Source of the DNA: Chryseobacterium sp. Leaf201
Lineage (GTDB): Bacteria; Bacteroidota; Bacteroidia; Flavobacteriales; Weeksellaceae
NCBI RefSeq assembly: GCF_001421435.1
Contig: NZ_LMKA01000013.1
Coordinates: forward strand, 1-64,000
Length of the DNA stretch: 64,000 nt
Reading direction: 5' to 3'
In this document: positions 1 to 7,542 of the stretch, in pieces
Layout: every line of letters starts with the position of its first letter
Numbering within the stretch: position 1 is the stretch's first letter
Made by a program: the position numbers and the translations under genes
Notes under the pieces: generated by a model
Database searches by the model: none
What the model was told of the DNA's origin: nothing
The model's input: the letters and a program-made list of their open reading frames with translations, nothing else

Positions 1-124
1 CTCATCATTTATAACTAAAAACTTATAACTATATATTAAGCATAAATATATATTAAATTTTCAAAACTAAATTATTAATTACAATTTGGCTTTCATAAAA
101 TAACAGCCAAAAAATTAATAATTT

Positions 125-1504
125 ATGAGGAAAATATTAAGTTTTATTGGATTAGCTTTAATCAGCAGTTCTGTATACGGCCAGGGTTCCCCTGATTATG
201 GAAACGGTTTGAAAATAAATTTAAATACTGAAGGCGATAAGTATGTAAGATTTATATTATGGGACCAGTTCTGGATCCGGAACACGGAAATGAACCCCGG
301 AAGTATGGTGGGCGGCGAACCAACTAAAAACACGTGGAACCTGGGAAACCGGAGGGCGCGTATTTTAGCCTATGCCCAGATTACAAAACGTTATATGATC
401 CTGACCCATATCGGGATCAATAACCAGACGTTTATCAACGGCGGCGCCACCGGAACAACCGGAACAGGAGGTTATGGAAACGGTAAAAAACCACAGCTTT
501 TCTTTCATGATGCATGGAATGAGTATGCGGTTGTAATGCCCGGAGAAGCCGGAAAATTCAGCCTTACTTTAGGAGGCGGCCTTCATTATTACATGGGGCT
601 TTCCCGGATGACGATGGCTTCAACACTCAACTTTTTAACCCTGGATTCCCCTGTTTTCAGCTGGCCTCTGATTGACAATTCAGATCAGTTTGCCAGACAG
701 ATGGGTGTTTTTGCTAAAGGGAAATACGGAAAATTTGAGTACCGGATGAGTTTAAACAAACCGTTCGCAACCGATTTAACACCTGCAAATACCTTGATTC
801 CCGGAAACGAAGTCGCGGTTGACAATAACGGAAACCCCAACTGGTCCAAAGCCGGTTATTTTGAATATCAGTTCTTAGATACGGAATCCAATCTCCTTCC
901 TTTTAAAGTCGGTTCTTATCTGGGAACTAAAAAAGTGTTCAACATCGGTGCCGGTTTTTACCACCAGGCGGAAGGGACCAGAACTTCAGTCAATTCAAAT
1001 ATAGAAAAGCATGACATCACTTTACTTTCGGTAGATGCTTTTGCCGATATTCCTCTGGGTGGAGCCAAAAACAAAATGGCCGTTTCTGCTTATGCAGGAT
1101 TTTACAACTATAATTTCGGTCCGAACTACGTGAGAAATTTAGGAACCATGAACATTGCTGCCAGCGACCCGAATTTTGTGGGACAAAGAGCTTTGGCAGG
1201 CCCCGGAAATTTACAGCCGATGATCGGAACCGGAAATGTAGTGTACGCTCAGGCAGGTTTGCTATTACCGAGCCAGGCAGAGAAACCGAAAATCAGGATC
1301 CAGCCTTTTGCAGCTTACACCTATAAAGATTTTGAAGCGTTTGACAAGCCTTCCTCGCAGTTTGATGTGGGAGCCAACTGGTTTTTAGACGGGCACCATG
1401 CAAAAATTACCACGCAATATTCTACAAGGCCGGTTTACACAAGCCCGACCGAAAGCCCGAAATCTAAAGGGGAATTTATTGTACAGCTTCAGATTTATTT
1501 ATAA
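125..1504 (+). CDS. Outer-membrane porin-like beta-barrel protein
   Basis: A 459-residue exported protein. The first ~19 residues form a signal peptide (MRK, hydrophobic stretch, cut near VYG-Q). The rest is rich in alternating aromatic/polar residues and Gly-Asn turns, as in an outer-membrane beta-barrel, and ends in a short amphipathic strand (VQLQIYL). I infer a porin giving small anionic solutes access to the periplasm. It lies 46 bp before an MHS-type inner-membrane symporter and upstream of a kinase and acyl-CoA synthetases, which suggests carboxylate uptake, but the substrate cannot be read from sequence. There is no T9SS sorting tail and no TonB box. Barrel class is fairly sure, exact family is not. 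Confidence 0.7.
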   Translation: MRKILSFIGLALISSSVYGQGSPDYGNGLKINLNTEGDKYVRFILWDQFWIRNTEMNPGSMVGGEPTKNTWNLGNRRARILAYAQITKRYMILTHIGINNQTFINGGATGTTGTGGYGNGKKPQLFFHDAWNEYAVVMPGEAGKFSLTLGGGLHYYMGLSRMTMASTLNFLTLDSPVFSWPLIDNSDQFARQMGVFAKGKYGKFEYRMSLNKPFATDLTPANTLIPGNEVAVDNNGNPNWSKAGYFEYQFLDTESNLLPFKVGSYLGTKKVFNIGAGFYHQAEGTRTSVNSNIEKHDITLLSVDAFADIPLGGAKNKMAVSAYAGFYNYNFGPNYVRNLGTMNIAASDPNFVGQRALAGPGNLQPMIGTGNVVYAQAGLLLPSQAEKPKIRIQPFAAYTYKDFEAFDKPSSQFDVGANWFLDGHHAKITTQYSTRPVYTSPTESPKSKGEFIVQLQIYL

Positions 1505-1550
1505 AAACATCTTCCATATAATTTAAACAATCAACAAAAAAATTAGTGAT

Positions 1551-3131
1551 ATGAGCGAACAACACCACGATGTTTACGAGAATATGACGGAAAGGCAAAA
1601 GAACCGCACCATCTGGAGCGTCATCACGGCTTCGTCCCTCGGAACTCTGATAGAATGGTATGATTTCTATATTTTCGGAAGTTTAGCGGTCGTTCTGGCG
1701 ACCAAATTCTTCCCGGCAGACAATCCTACCGCAGCATTTTTGTCTACCCTGGCAACTTTTGCGGCCGGGTTTGTAGTAAGACCTTTCGGAGCTTTATTTT
1801 TTGGAAGGCTTGGGGATATTATCGGAAGGAAATACACTTTCCTGGTTACTCTCCTGATTATGGGATTTTCTACATTCCTGATCGGATGTATTCCCGGCTA
1901 TGAAACCATCGGATTCATGGCGCCGGTTCTGGTTTTAATCCTGAGACTTTTACAGGGACTTGCTCTAGGCGGAGAATACGGCGGAGCGGCAACCTATGTT
2001 GCGGAATACTCACTGCCGCACAGAAGAGGTTACTGGACTTCATGGATCCAGACTACCGCTACCGCAGGACTTTTCATTTCATTAATTGTGATCCTTATTA
2101 CAAAAAATACACTTTCAGCGGAAGAGTTTGACTCCTGGGGATGGAGGGTTCCGTTCTGGATTTCAATTCTGATGGTGGGCGTTTCTTATTTCATCAGAAA
2201 AAACATGAAGGAGTCTCCCCTTTTTGCCAAGGCTAAAAGTGAAGGGAAAACATCAAAAAATCCTTTAAAAGAAAGTTTCGGAAATAAATTTAATTTCAAA
2301 TTTGTCTTATTGGCATTATTCGGTGCTGCAATGGGACAGGGTGTAATCTGGTACACCGGGCAGTTCTACGCCATGAGTTTCCTTCAGAAAGTAATGAATA
2401 TCAACTCTATGCAGGTAGATTACCTGATGGCAACGGCATTACTGATGGGAACGCCTTTCTTTGTGTTTTTCGGCTGGCTTTCAGATAAAATCGGCAGGAA
2501 AGCGATTATGATGACCGGAATGCTGGTTGCTATTTTAGCCTACCGCCCGATCTACGATGCCATGTACAAAAGCGTGAACATAGAGGCTAAAACCGTTGCA
2601 AGTGAAGGTGTCAAAGAAACAAGAATGGCCACCCTCCATAAAACGATTGCAACGGACAGCATGGTCACCTTTCATAAAGAAACCGCTTTTACAGACGGAA
2701 CTTTAATTAAAAAAGACAGTATTGTTCACTGGTCTGCTGCAGGTCCCGTAATGAAAGACGGAAAAGCTGAAGAACCGAAAGTTTCCACAGCAATCACCCT
2801 TAACAATGAAACAAGATGGTATCTGGTATTCCTTGTATTTATTCAGGTAATTTTCGTGACGATGGTATATGGACCGATTGCCGCATTTTTAGTGGAGATG
2901 TTCCCGGTGAGAATCCGTTACACATCCATGTCTTTGCCGTATCACATCGGTAACGGGGTTTTCGGGGGACTGCTTCCTGCCGTTGCTACTTATCTTGTTA
3001 CTTCCGGAAAAGATGCGGGGCATGCGACGTGGTATCTTGAAGGGCTTTGGTATCCGATTGGGGTTGCTGCTGTCTGCTTAGTCATCGGACTGATTTATCT
3101 TAAAAACAAGAACAACAATATCCATGATTAA
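1551..3131 (+). CDS. MHS-family MFS transporter (metabolite:H+ symporter)
   Basis: A 526-residue inner-membrane carrier with the MFS/MHS signatures: GRLGDIIGRK in the loop 2-3 position and LGGEYGGA followed by a PHRRG segment in the middle, as in ProP, ShiA and KgtP relatives. These import compatible solutes or carboxylates with protons. Residues about 335-420 form a non-membrane insertion (charged, Thr/Lys-rich) between two late helices, which makes it longer than the usual 430-450. The gene is followed by a 74-residue membrane protein and probably shares the porin transcript. Substrate is inferred from the neighbouring acetyl- and propionyl-CoA synthetases to be a short organic acid; this is context, not sequence proof. 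Confidence 0.85.
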   Translation: MSEQHHDVYENMTERQKNRTIWSVITASSLGTLIEWYDFYIFGSLAVVLATKFFPADNPTAAFLSTLATFAAGFVVRPFGALFFGRLGDIIGRKYTFLVTLLIMGFSTFLIGCIPGYETIGFMAPVLVLILRLLQGLALGGEYGGAATYVAEYSLPHRRGYWTSWIQTTATAGLFISLIVILITKNTLSAEEFDSWGWRVPFWISILMVGVSYFIRKNMKESPLFAKAKSEGKTSKNPLKESFGNKFNFKFVLLALFGAAMGQGVIWYTGQFYAMSFLQKVMNINSMQVDYLMATALLMGTPFFVFFGWLSDKIGRKAIMMTGMLVAILAYRPIYDAMYKSVNIEAKTVASEGVKETRMATLHKTIATDSMVTFHKETAFTDGTLIKKDSIVHWSAAGPVMKDGKAEEPKVSTAITLNNETRWYLVFLVFIQVIFVTMVYGPIAAFLVEMFPVRIRYTSMSLPYHIGNGVFGGLLPAVATYLVTSGKDAGHATWYLEGLWYPIGVAAVCLVIGLIYLKNKNNNIHD

Positions 3132-3175
3132 TAGGGATAATCACTTAAAAATTTATTAATTTTAAATCTACTAAA

Positions 3176-3400
3176 ATGAACGGATTAAAAAAGATATTAG
3201 GCATTGTATGGATTTTAGCTGCCTTAACCGTTGCCTACTTCGGCATCACGGTGATGGGCATTCCTAAAATCACCTCCGGCAAACAGGAAGACCTGGTATT
3301 CGGTATCATCATACTTTTCGTACTGGTGCCGATTGTTACCGGCGGGCTGGCCATCTTCGGATATTATTCTTTAACAGGAGAATACTCTGACGAGAAATAA
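3176..3400 (+). CDS. Small two-helix membrane protein (DUF6814-like)
   Basis: A 74-residue protein with two hydrophobic segments (about residues 8-27 and 40-66) separated by a short polar loop (KITSGKQED), ending in a charged tail. I recall similar small proteins beside MHS transporters in flavobacteria (DUF6814), but the family assignment is from memory. It starts 44 bp after the MFS gene and is followed by a strong hairpin terminator, so it closes the porin-MFS transcript. It may be an accessory subunit of the transporter; nothing in the sequence gives a catalytic role. Confidence 0.65.
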   Translation: MNGLKKILGIVWILAALTVAYFGITVMGIPKITSGKQEDLVFGIIILFVLVPIVTGGLAIFGYYSLTGEYSDEK

Positions 3401-3405
3401 ATTAT

Positions 3406-3449
3406 AAAAGATAATTGATGAATGATTTTGTTCATCAATTATCTTTTAT
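3406..3449 (+). terminator. Rho-independent terminator after the porin-MFS unit
   Basis: A perfect 17-bp stem (3406-3422 with 3431-3447) with an 8-nt loop, followed by TTTTATT. It is AT-rich but long. It separates the porin-MFS-small protein unit from the kinase unit. Confidence 0.75.
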
Positions 3450-3461
3450 TAATAATCGATA

Positions 3462-3656
3462 ATGAAAAAAAGACACGAGCAAAAACTGATTATCCTGAGC
3501 ATAGGCTTATTTATTGCTTTCAGCATTCCCATTTCACTGCTTTTCAACAGTGAGAAGGAGGTTTTCGGCTACCCGATGCTTTTGGTTTACGTGTTCGCCG
3601 TCTGGATGCTTTCCATCATTATTTCTTTTGTAATCGTAAAAAAATATGATGAGTAG
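3462..3656 (+). CDS. Small two-helix membrane protein coupled to the symporter-kinase
   Basis: A 64-residue protein with a basic N-terminus (MKKRHEQK), two transmembrane helices (about 9-26 and 37-59) and a short KKYDE tail. Its stop overlaps the start of the following kinase gene by 11 bp, so translation is probably coupled. The layout, a tiny two-helix protein just before an SSS-family transporter domain, resembles the small subunits (DUF4212 or DUF485 type) that accompany solute:sodium symporters such as ActP. I infer a partner of the sensor kinase membrane domain; the family match is by shape, not by a diagnostic motif. Confidence 0.6.
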   Translation: MKKRHEQKLIILSIGLFIAFSIPISLLFNSEKEVFGYPMLLVYVFAVWMLSIIISFVIVKKYDE

Positions 3657-6369
3657 TTTCGCATTATTTATCGTTGTCCTTATTTACCTCGCACTTTTGT
3701 TCTTAGTTGCCCATCTGGCAGAGAAGAAAAAGAGTAAGATCTGGATCAATAACCCATACATCTACGCATTGTCCCTTGCCGTATACTGCACCGCATGGAC
3801 GTATTACGGAAGTATCGGCGTGGCAGCGACCAGCGGACTCAATTATTTACCCGTTTACATCGGACCAATTGTGGTGGTTCCGGCCTGGATTTACATCAAT
3901 ACAAGGATTGTCCGCATCTCAAGAGTGAATAAAATAAGCAGTCTGGCAGATTTTATTTCATTGCGGTACGGAAACAGCAGGAGCTTCAGTGCCATTATTA
4001 CCCTGGTTTGTTTTTTTGCGATTATCCCTTATATCGGATTGCAGATCAAAGCCATTTCAGAAACATTTCATCTGGTGACAGAAACGAAAATATCACCGAA
4101 TATCCTTACAGACAGCGGGACTTTTGTGGTCATCCTGATTGCTGTCTTTTCATCATATTACGGCACAAGATACGTTGATGCCTCCGAAAAACGCTTGGGA
4201 ATCATTTCCGCCATTGCCCTGGAGAGTTTCCTTAAATTATTCTTTATTATTATTCTTGGATTGTTTGTCATTTATTATGCTTTTGACGGATTTTCAGACC
4301 TGTACCAAAAGGCAAGTCAGTTTCCGGATTTTAAAGCTAAAAATACCTTCAACGGAATTGAAGGTGCCATGAACTGGATGGTTCTCTGCATGATTTCGGG
4401 AACGGCCATCTGTATTCTTCCGAGACAGTTCCACACTGCAATTGTTGAAAACAGACAGGAAAAGCACATCAAAACAGCAATCTGGTTTTTCCCTTTGTAT
4501 CTTCTGATATTCACCGTTTTTATCTTCCCGATTGCCTGGGGCGGAAGGTTGATTTTTAACGGGCAACACGTAAACCCTGAGTTCTACTCTATCCTGATTC
4601 CGCAGCATTTTGACAATACCCTCATTACGGTTTTTGTATTTTTGGGAGGCCTGAGTTCCAGCATTTCAATGATTATTATTTCGGCCATCACCTTGTCGAT
4701 TATGCTTTCCAACAATCTGATTATCCCTTACGGATTACTGGGAAAGTTTAAAGCTGAAAACGAAACCCAGAATACCAGAAACATTACCAACATCCGTAAA
4801 TTCTCGATTTTCGGATTGATTATCGTAGCTTTTGCTTTTTATAAATACTTCATTTTAAAAACTTCTTTAGACTCCGTCGGATTGATTTCGTTTGTTATCA
4901 TTGCGCAGCTGGCACCTGCATTTTTCGGAGCGATATTCTGGAGAAGGGGAAGCTACAAAGGCGCGGTGGCCGGCCTGTTGGCAGGGTTGGTTATCTGCTA
5001 TTTCGGACTGATTATTCCGCAGTACTATTTTTCCTATAACTCTGAACTGAAAGGAATTTTAAGGGATCTGTACAATGCTTTCCAGTTTTTTGACATTTCT
5101 TTTTTAACCCGGATTCCGGAAATTTTCTTCTGGTCAGTTTTAGTAAATACCGCTTTGTTTACCATACTTTCCGTCAGCATGAAAGGAAATTACCGGGAGA
5201 GAAATTTTGCTGAACTCTATGTTGATATCGATAAATACATACAGAATCACGAAAACGCATTCATCTGGAGGGGAACAGCGTATGTTTCTGACATCCAGAA
5301 CATCCTGGAACGTTTTTTAGGAAAAAAGAAAACCGAACAGGCAATGCGGATTTTCAATATCAAATACAATATCGATTCGCAGACGGAAACCGCAGATTCC
5401 AGATTTATCAAATTTTCCGAGAACCTTCTGGCCGGAAGAATCGGGACGGCTTCTGCTAAAATCCTGATTGAAGGTGTTACCAAGGAAGATAAAATTTCAT
5501 TAAAGGAAGTCCTGGATATCCTGGAAGAATCCAAAGAAAATATCACCTTAAATAAAAAGCTCACCGAGAAATCCGAAGAGCTGAAGCAGCTTTCCAGTGA
5601 CCTCAGTACAGCCAATGAAAACCTGATTGTTAAAGACCGTCAGAAAGACGATTTCCTGGATTCTGTGGCGCATGAACTGAGAACCCCGATTACCGCCATC
5701 CGTTCAGCCGGGGAAATCTTAGCTGACGATGATGATATTCCGTCAGATCTCAAAAAAGAGTTCTTAAACAACATCATCACGGAATCTGACCGCCTGAGTG
5801 AAATCATCAACGATATTCTGTATCTGGACAAGCTTCAGCACGGAGAAATTGCTTTAAATATTCAGGAAAATAATATTATTGAAACCTATAAAAAAGCCCT
5901 GAACCCAATTTTTCACCTGATTCAGCAGAAATTTATTCATGTCAGCGAAGTGGATTTGCTGAATGATTACCTGTTTAAATATGACGAGGCCAGGTTTATC
6001 CAGCTGTTTCAGAATATTTTAGGAAATGCCCTGAAATTCACGGATGAGCAGGGAATTATCCAGACCAAGTTTTCACAGAAAGATGATAATCTTATTATGA
6101 AGATATTCAATACCGGAAAAAACATTCCTGATGAAGACCTGAAACTTATTTTCGATAAATTTTACCAGTCCAAAAACCAGAATATCCGGAAACCCACCGG
6201 AAGCGGCCTTGGATTGGCTATTTCAAAAAAGATTACTGAAGCCCACGGTGGAAATATAAAAGCGGAAAACAGCGGGCTGGGTGTGACGTTTACCATTACC
6301 TTACCGATGAAAAACATTGTTGATGACAACACAGAACCCGAAGGGTTCAATTTTAATAGCCCTGGGTGA
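3646..6369 (+). CDS. Symporter-domain sensor histidine kinase (CrbS/CbrA-like architecture)
   Basis: A 907-residue hybrid. Residues about 1-500 carry ~13 transmembrane helices of the solute:sodium symporter (SSS) fold. A cytosolic linker and a coiled coil (about 610-650) lead to a HisKA domain with the phosphoacceptor His676 in an HELRTP motif, then a HATPase domain with an N box (GNALKF), an FDKFYQ segment and a GSGLGL G2 box. Kinases of this type (CrbS, CbrA) are known to control acetate or amino-acid use genes, which fits the two acyl-CoA synthetases downstream. Start: the first of two ATGs overlapping the upstream small gene. Oddity: the last 11 residues (from Glu897) and the TGA stop lie inside a REP-like palindrome that borders a RAYT gene, so the native C-terminus was probably replaced. 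Confidence 0.9.
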   Translation: MMSSFALFIVVLIYLALLFLVAHLAEKKKSKIWINNPYIYALSLAVYCTAWTYYGSIGVAATSGLNYLPVYIGPIVVVPAWIYINTRIVRISRVNKISSLADFISLRYGNSRSFSAIITLVCFFAIIPYIGLQIKAISETFHLVTETKISPNILTDSGTFVVILIAVFSSYYGTRYVDASEKRLGIISAIALESFLKLFFIIILGLFVIYYAFDGFSDLYQKASQFPDFKAKNTFNGIEGAMNWMVLCMISGTAICILPRQFHTAIVENRQEKHIKTAIWFFPLYLLIFTVFIFPIAWGGRLIFNGQHVNPEFYSILIPQHFDNTLITVFVFLGGLSSSISMIIISAITLSIMLSNNLIIPYGLLGKFKAENETQNTRNITNIRKFSIFGLIIVAFAFYKYFILKTSLDSVGLISFVIIAQLAPAFFGAIFWRRGSYKGAVAGLLAGLVICYFGLIIPQYYFSYNSELKGILRDLYNAFQFFDISFLTRIPEIFFWSVLVNTALFTILSVSMKGNYRERNFAELYVDIDKYIQNHENAFIWRGTAYVSDIQNILERFLGKKKTEQAMRIFNIKYNIDSQTETADSRFIKFSENLLAGRIGTASAKILIEGVTKEDKISLKEVLDILEESKENITLNKKLTEKSEELKQLSSDLSTANENLIVKDRQKDDFLDSVAHELRTPITAIRSAGEILADDDDIPSDLKKEFLNNIITESDRLSEIINDILYLDKLQHGEIALNIQENNIIETYKKALNPIFHLIQQKFIHVSEVDLLNDYLFKYDEARFIQLFQNILGNALKFTDEQGIIQTKFSQKDDNLIMKIFNTGKNIPDEDLKLIFDKFYQSKNQNIRKPTGSGLGLAISKKITEAHGGNIKAENSGLGVTFTITLPMKNIVDDNTEPEGFNFNSPG

Positions 6370-6375
6370 AACCCA
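6334..6375 (+). repeat. REP-like double palindrome, left flank of RAYT
   Basis: Two short hairpins in tandem: GAACCC-gaa-GGGTTC (6334-6348) and TGGGT-gaa-ACCCA (6363-6375) joined by a 14-nt AT-rich spacer. It overlaps the 3' end of the kinase gene. The reverse complement of this unit reappears at 6918-6959. Confidence 0.8.
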
Positions 6376-6398
6376 TGGAAATTGGAAGCAGCAAATAA

Positions 6399-6414
6399 GA
6401 ACCCGGAAGGGTTC
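6399..6414 (+). repeat. Second REP-like hairpin before the RAYT gene
   Basis: GAACCC-ggaa-GGGTTC, followed by CAATATTAAAA. It matches the first hairpin of the left flank and lies 20 bp before the RAYT start codon. Confidence 0.7.
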
Positions 6415-6434
6415 AATATTAAAAACAAACACAA

Positions 6435-6875
6435 ATGGGAACGTACAGACAAATATTTTACCACATTGTTTTTGGAACAAAGCACAGAAGCCCGGTAATT
6501 AATGAAAAGAATGAATCAGAACTTTACAAATACATCTGGGGTATTCTAAAAAATAAAAATTGTAAATTATACAGGATTAATGGAATGCCGGATCACATCC
6601 ATATTTTTTGTGACCTTCATCCCAGCGTGAGTCTTAGCAATTTAATAAAAGATATAAAAGTTGCAACGAATTTATGGATGAAAGAATCAGGATTATTTCC
6701 TGAATTTGATGGTTGGCAGGAAGGTTATAGTGCGTTTACAAGTTCGGTAAAAGAAAAGGAGACCATTATAAATTATATAAAAAATCAAAAAGAACATCAC
6801 AAACATGAAAGTTTTGAAGATGAATTTAAAAAGCTATTGGCTGAGCATATAATCGAATTTAAACAAAATAATTGA
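6435..6875 (+). CDS. REP-associated tyrosine transposase (TnpA_REP/IS200-like)
   Basis: A 146-residue Y1 HUH single-strand endonuclease. The metal-binding HUH motif is His54-Ile-His56 (in MPDHIHIF), and the catalytic tyrosine is probably Tyr114 in an NYIKNQKEHH segment, the expected helix with a conserved Gln. It opens with the YRQIFYHIVFGTKHR strand usual for this family. Length is normal for an IS200/RAYT enzyme and nothing is truncated. It has REP-like palindromes on both sides and no second transposon gene. RAYTs are thought to mobilise REP sequences while being kept in single copy; whether this one is active cannot be judged here. Confidence 0.88.
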   Translation: MGTYRQIFYHIVFGTKHRSPVINEKNESELYKYIWGILKNKNCKLYRINGMPDHIHIFCDLHPSVSLSNLIKDIKVATNLWMKESGLFPEFDGWQEGYSAFTSSVKEKETIINYIKNQKEHHKHESFEDEFKKLLAEHIIEFKQNN

Positions 6876-6917
6876 AATTCAACCATACGGGTTGGCTTGA
6901 TGAAAATCATAATTACA

Positions 6918-6959
6918 CAGGTTTCACCTGCGGCTATTAAAATTGAACCCTTTGGGTTC
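6918..6959 (-). repeat. REP-like double palindrome, right flank of RAYT (inverted copy)
   Basis: CAGGT-ttc-ACCTG (6918-6930) and GAACCC-ttt-GGGTTC (6945-6959) with the spacer CGGCTATTAAAATT. Apart from a few compensated stem changes this is the reverse complement of 6334-6375. An imperfect extra hairpin (CAACC/GGTTG, 6880-6894) lies between it and the transposase stop. Confidence 0.78.
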
Positions 6960-6980
6960 TCCAATCAAACAAAGAAAAAA

Positions 6981-7343
6981 ATGAAAAAGATATTGATTGC
7001 TGATGACGAACACAAAATATTAATGTCCCTGGAATACAGTTTCCGGAAAATAGGTTACGAAGTTTTTATCGCCAGGGACGGAACAGAGGTTCTGGAATTT
7101 CTGAGAACACTGGTTCCTGATGTCATTTTACTGGATATCATGATGCCGAACCTAGATGGCTACAGCACGCTGGAAGAAATCAAAAAAAATGAGGCCCTGA
7201 ACAGCACGAAAGTCCTTTTCCTGAGTGCCAAAAACAATCCCAGAGATATAGAGAAAGGCCTTGAGATGGGAGCCGATGCCTATGTAACGAAACCGTATTC
7301 AATAAAAAAACTGATCCAGCAGATTGAGGAAATGTTTGAATAG
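6981..7343 (+). CDS. Single-domain response regulator (receiver only)
   Basis: A 120-residue CheY-like receiver with all signature residues: Asp8/Asp9/Glu10 acidic cluster, phosphoacceptor Asp52 (VILLDIMMP), Ser82 and Lys104 (TKP). There is no DNA-binding or output domain. I chose the ATG at 6981 because an earlier in-frame ATG (6897) adds residues that are encoded by the REP-like palindrome. It follows the symporter-kinase apart from the RAYT unit, so it is probably that kinase's partner. In the known CrbSR system the regulator has a LuxR-type DNA-binding domain; here signalling must go through protein contacts or another regulator. Confidence 0.88.
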   Translation: MKKILIADDEHKILMSLEYSFRKIGYEVFIARDGTEVLEFLRTLVPDVILLDIMMPNLDGYSTLEEIKKNEALNSTKVLFLSAKNNPRDIEKGLEMGADAYVTKPYSIKKLIQQIEEMFE

Positions 7344-7542
7344 ATTTCAGATAATAGAGAAGAGATCAGAGACTTATAATTTATGGCTAATGATCATATT
7401 AACATACAAATTACAGAAGGCATTCAGAAATTGAATAAGTCTCATTTCAAGTTTTTCACCACTAAAATGATGTAAGAAACTGAGATTATTGAGATCATAT
7501 AGCAACTTTATTCTCCGAAATGACAGAAACACAAGAATTAAT

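Larger units (their letters stand above)
6334..6959 (+). mobile_element. RAYT unit: IS200-like transposase gene between inverted REP-like repeats
   Basis: A transposase gene of the Y1 HUH type bounded by inverted REP-like palindromes, about 626 bp in all. REP-associated tyrosine transposases are known to act on such palindromes in proteobacteria. Here the unit separates a histidine kinase from its likely response regulator. The boundaries are those of the outer palindromes; the exact insertion junctions cannot be fixed without an empty-site relative. Confidence 0.7.

Noticed and set aside
80..88. TACAATTTG before the porin as a promoter -7 box
   Set aside because: It has three bases between TA and TTTG instead of two and no -33 TTTG at normal spacing.
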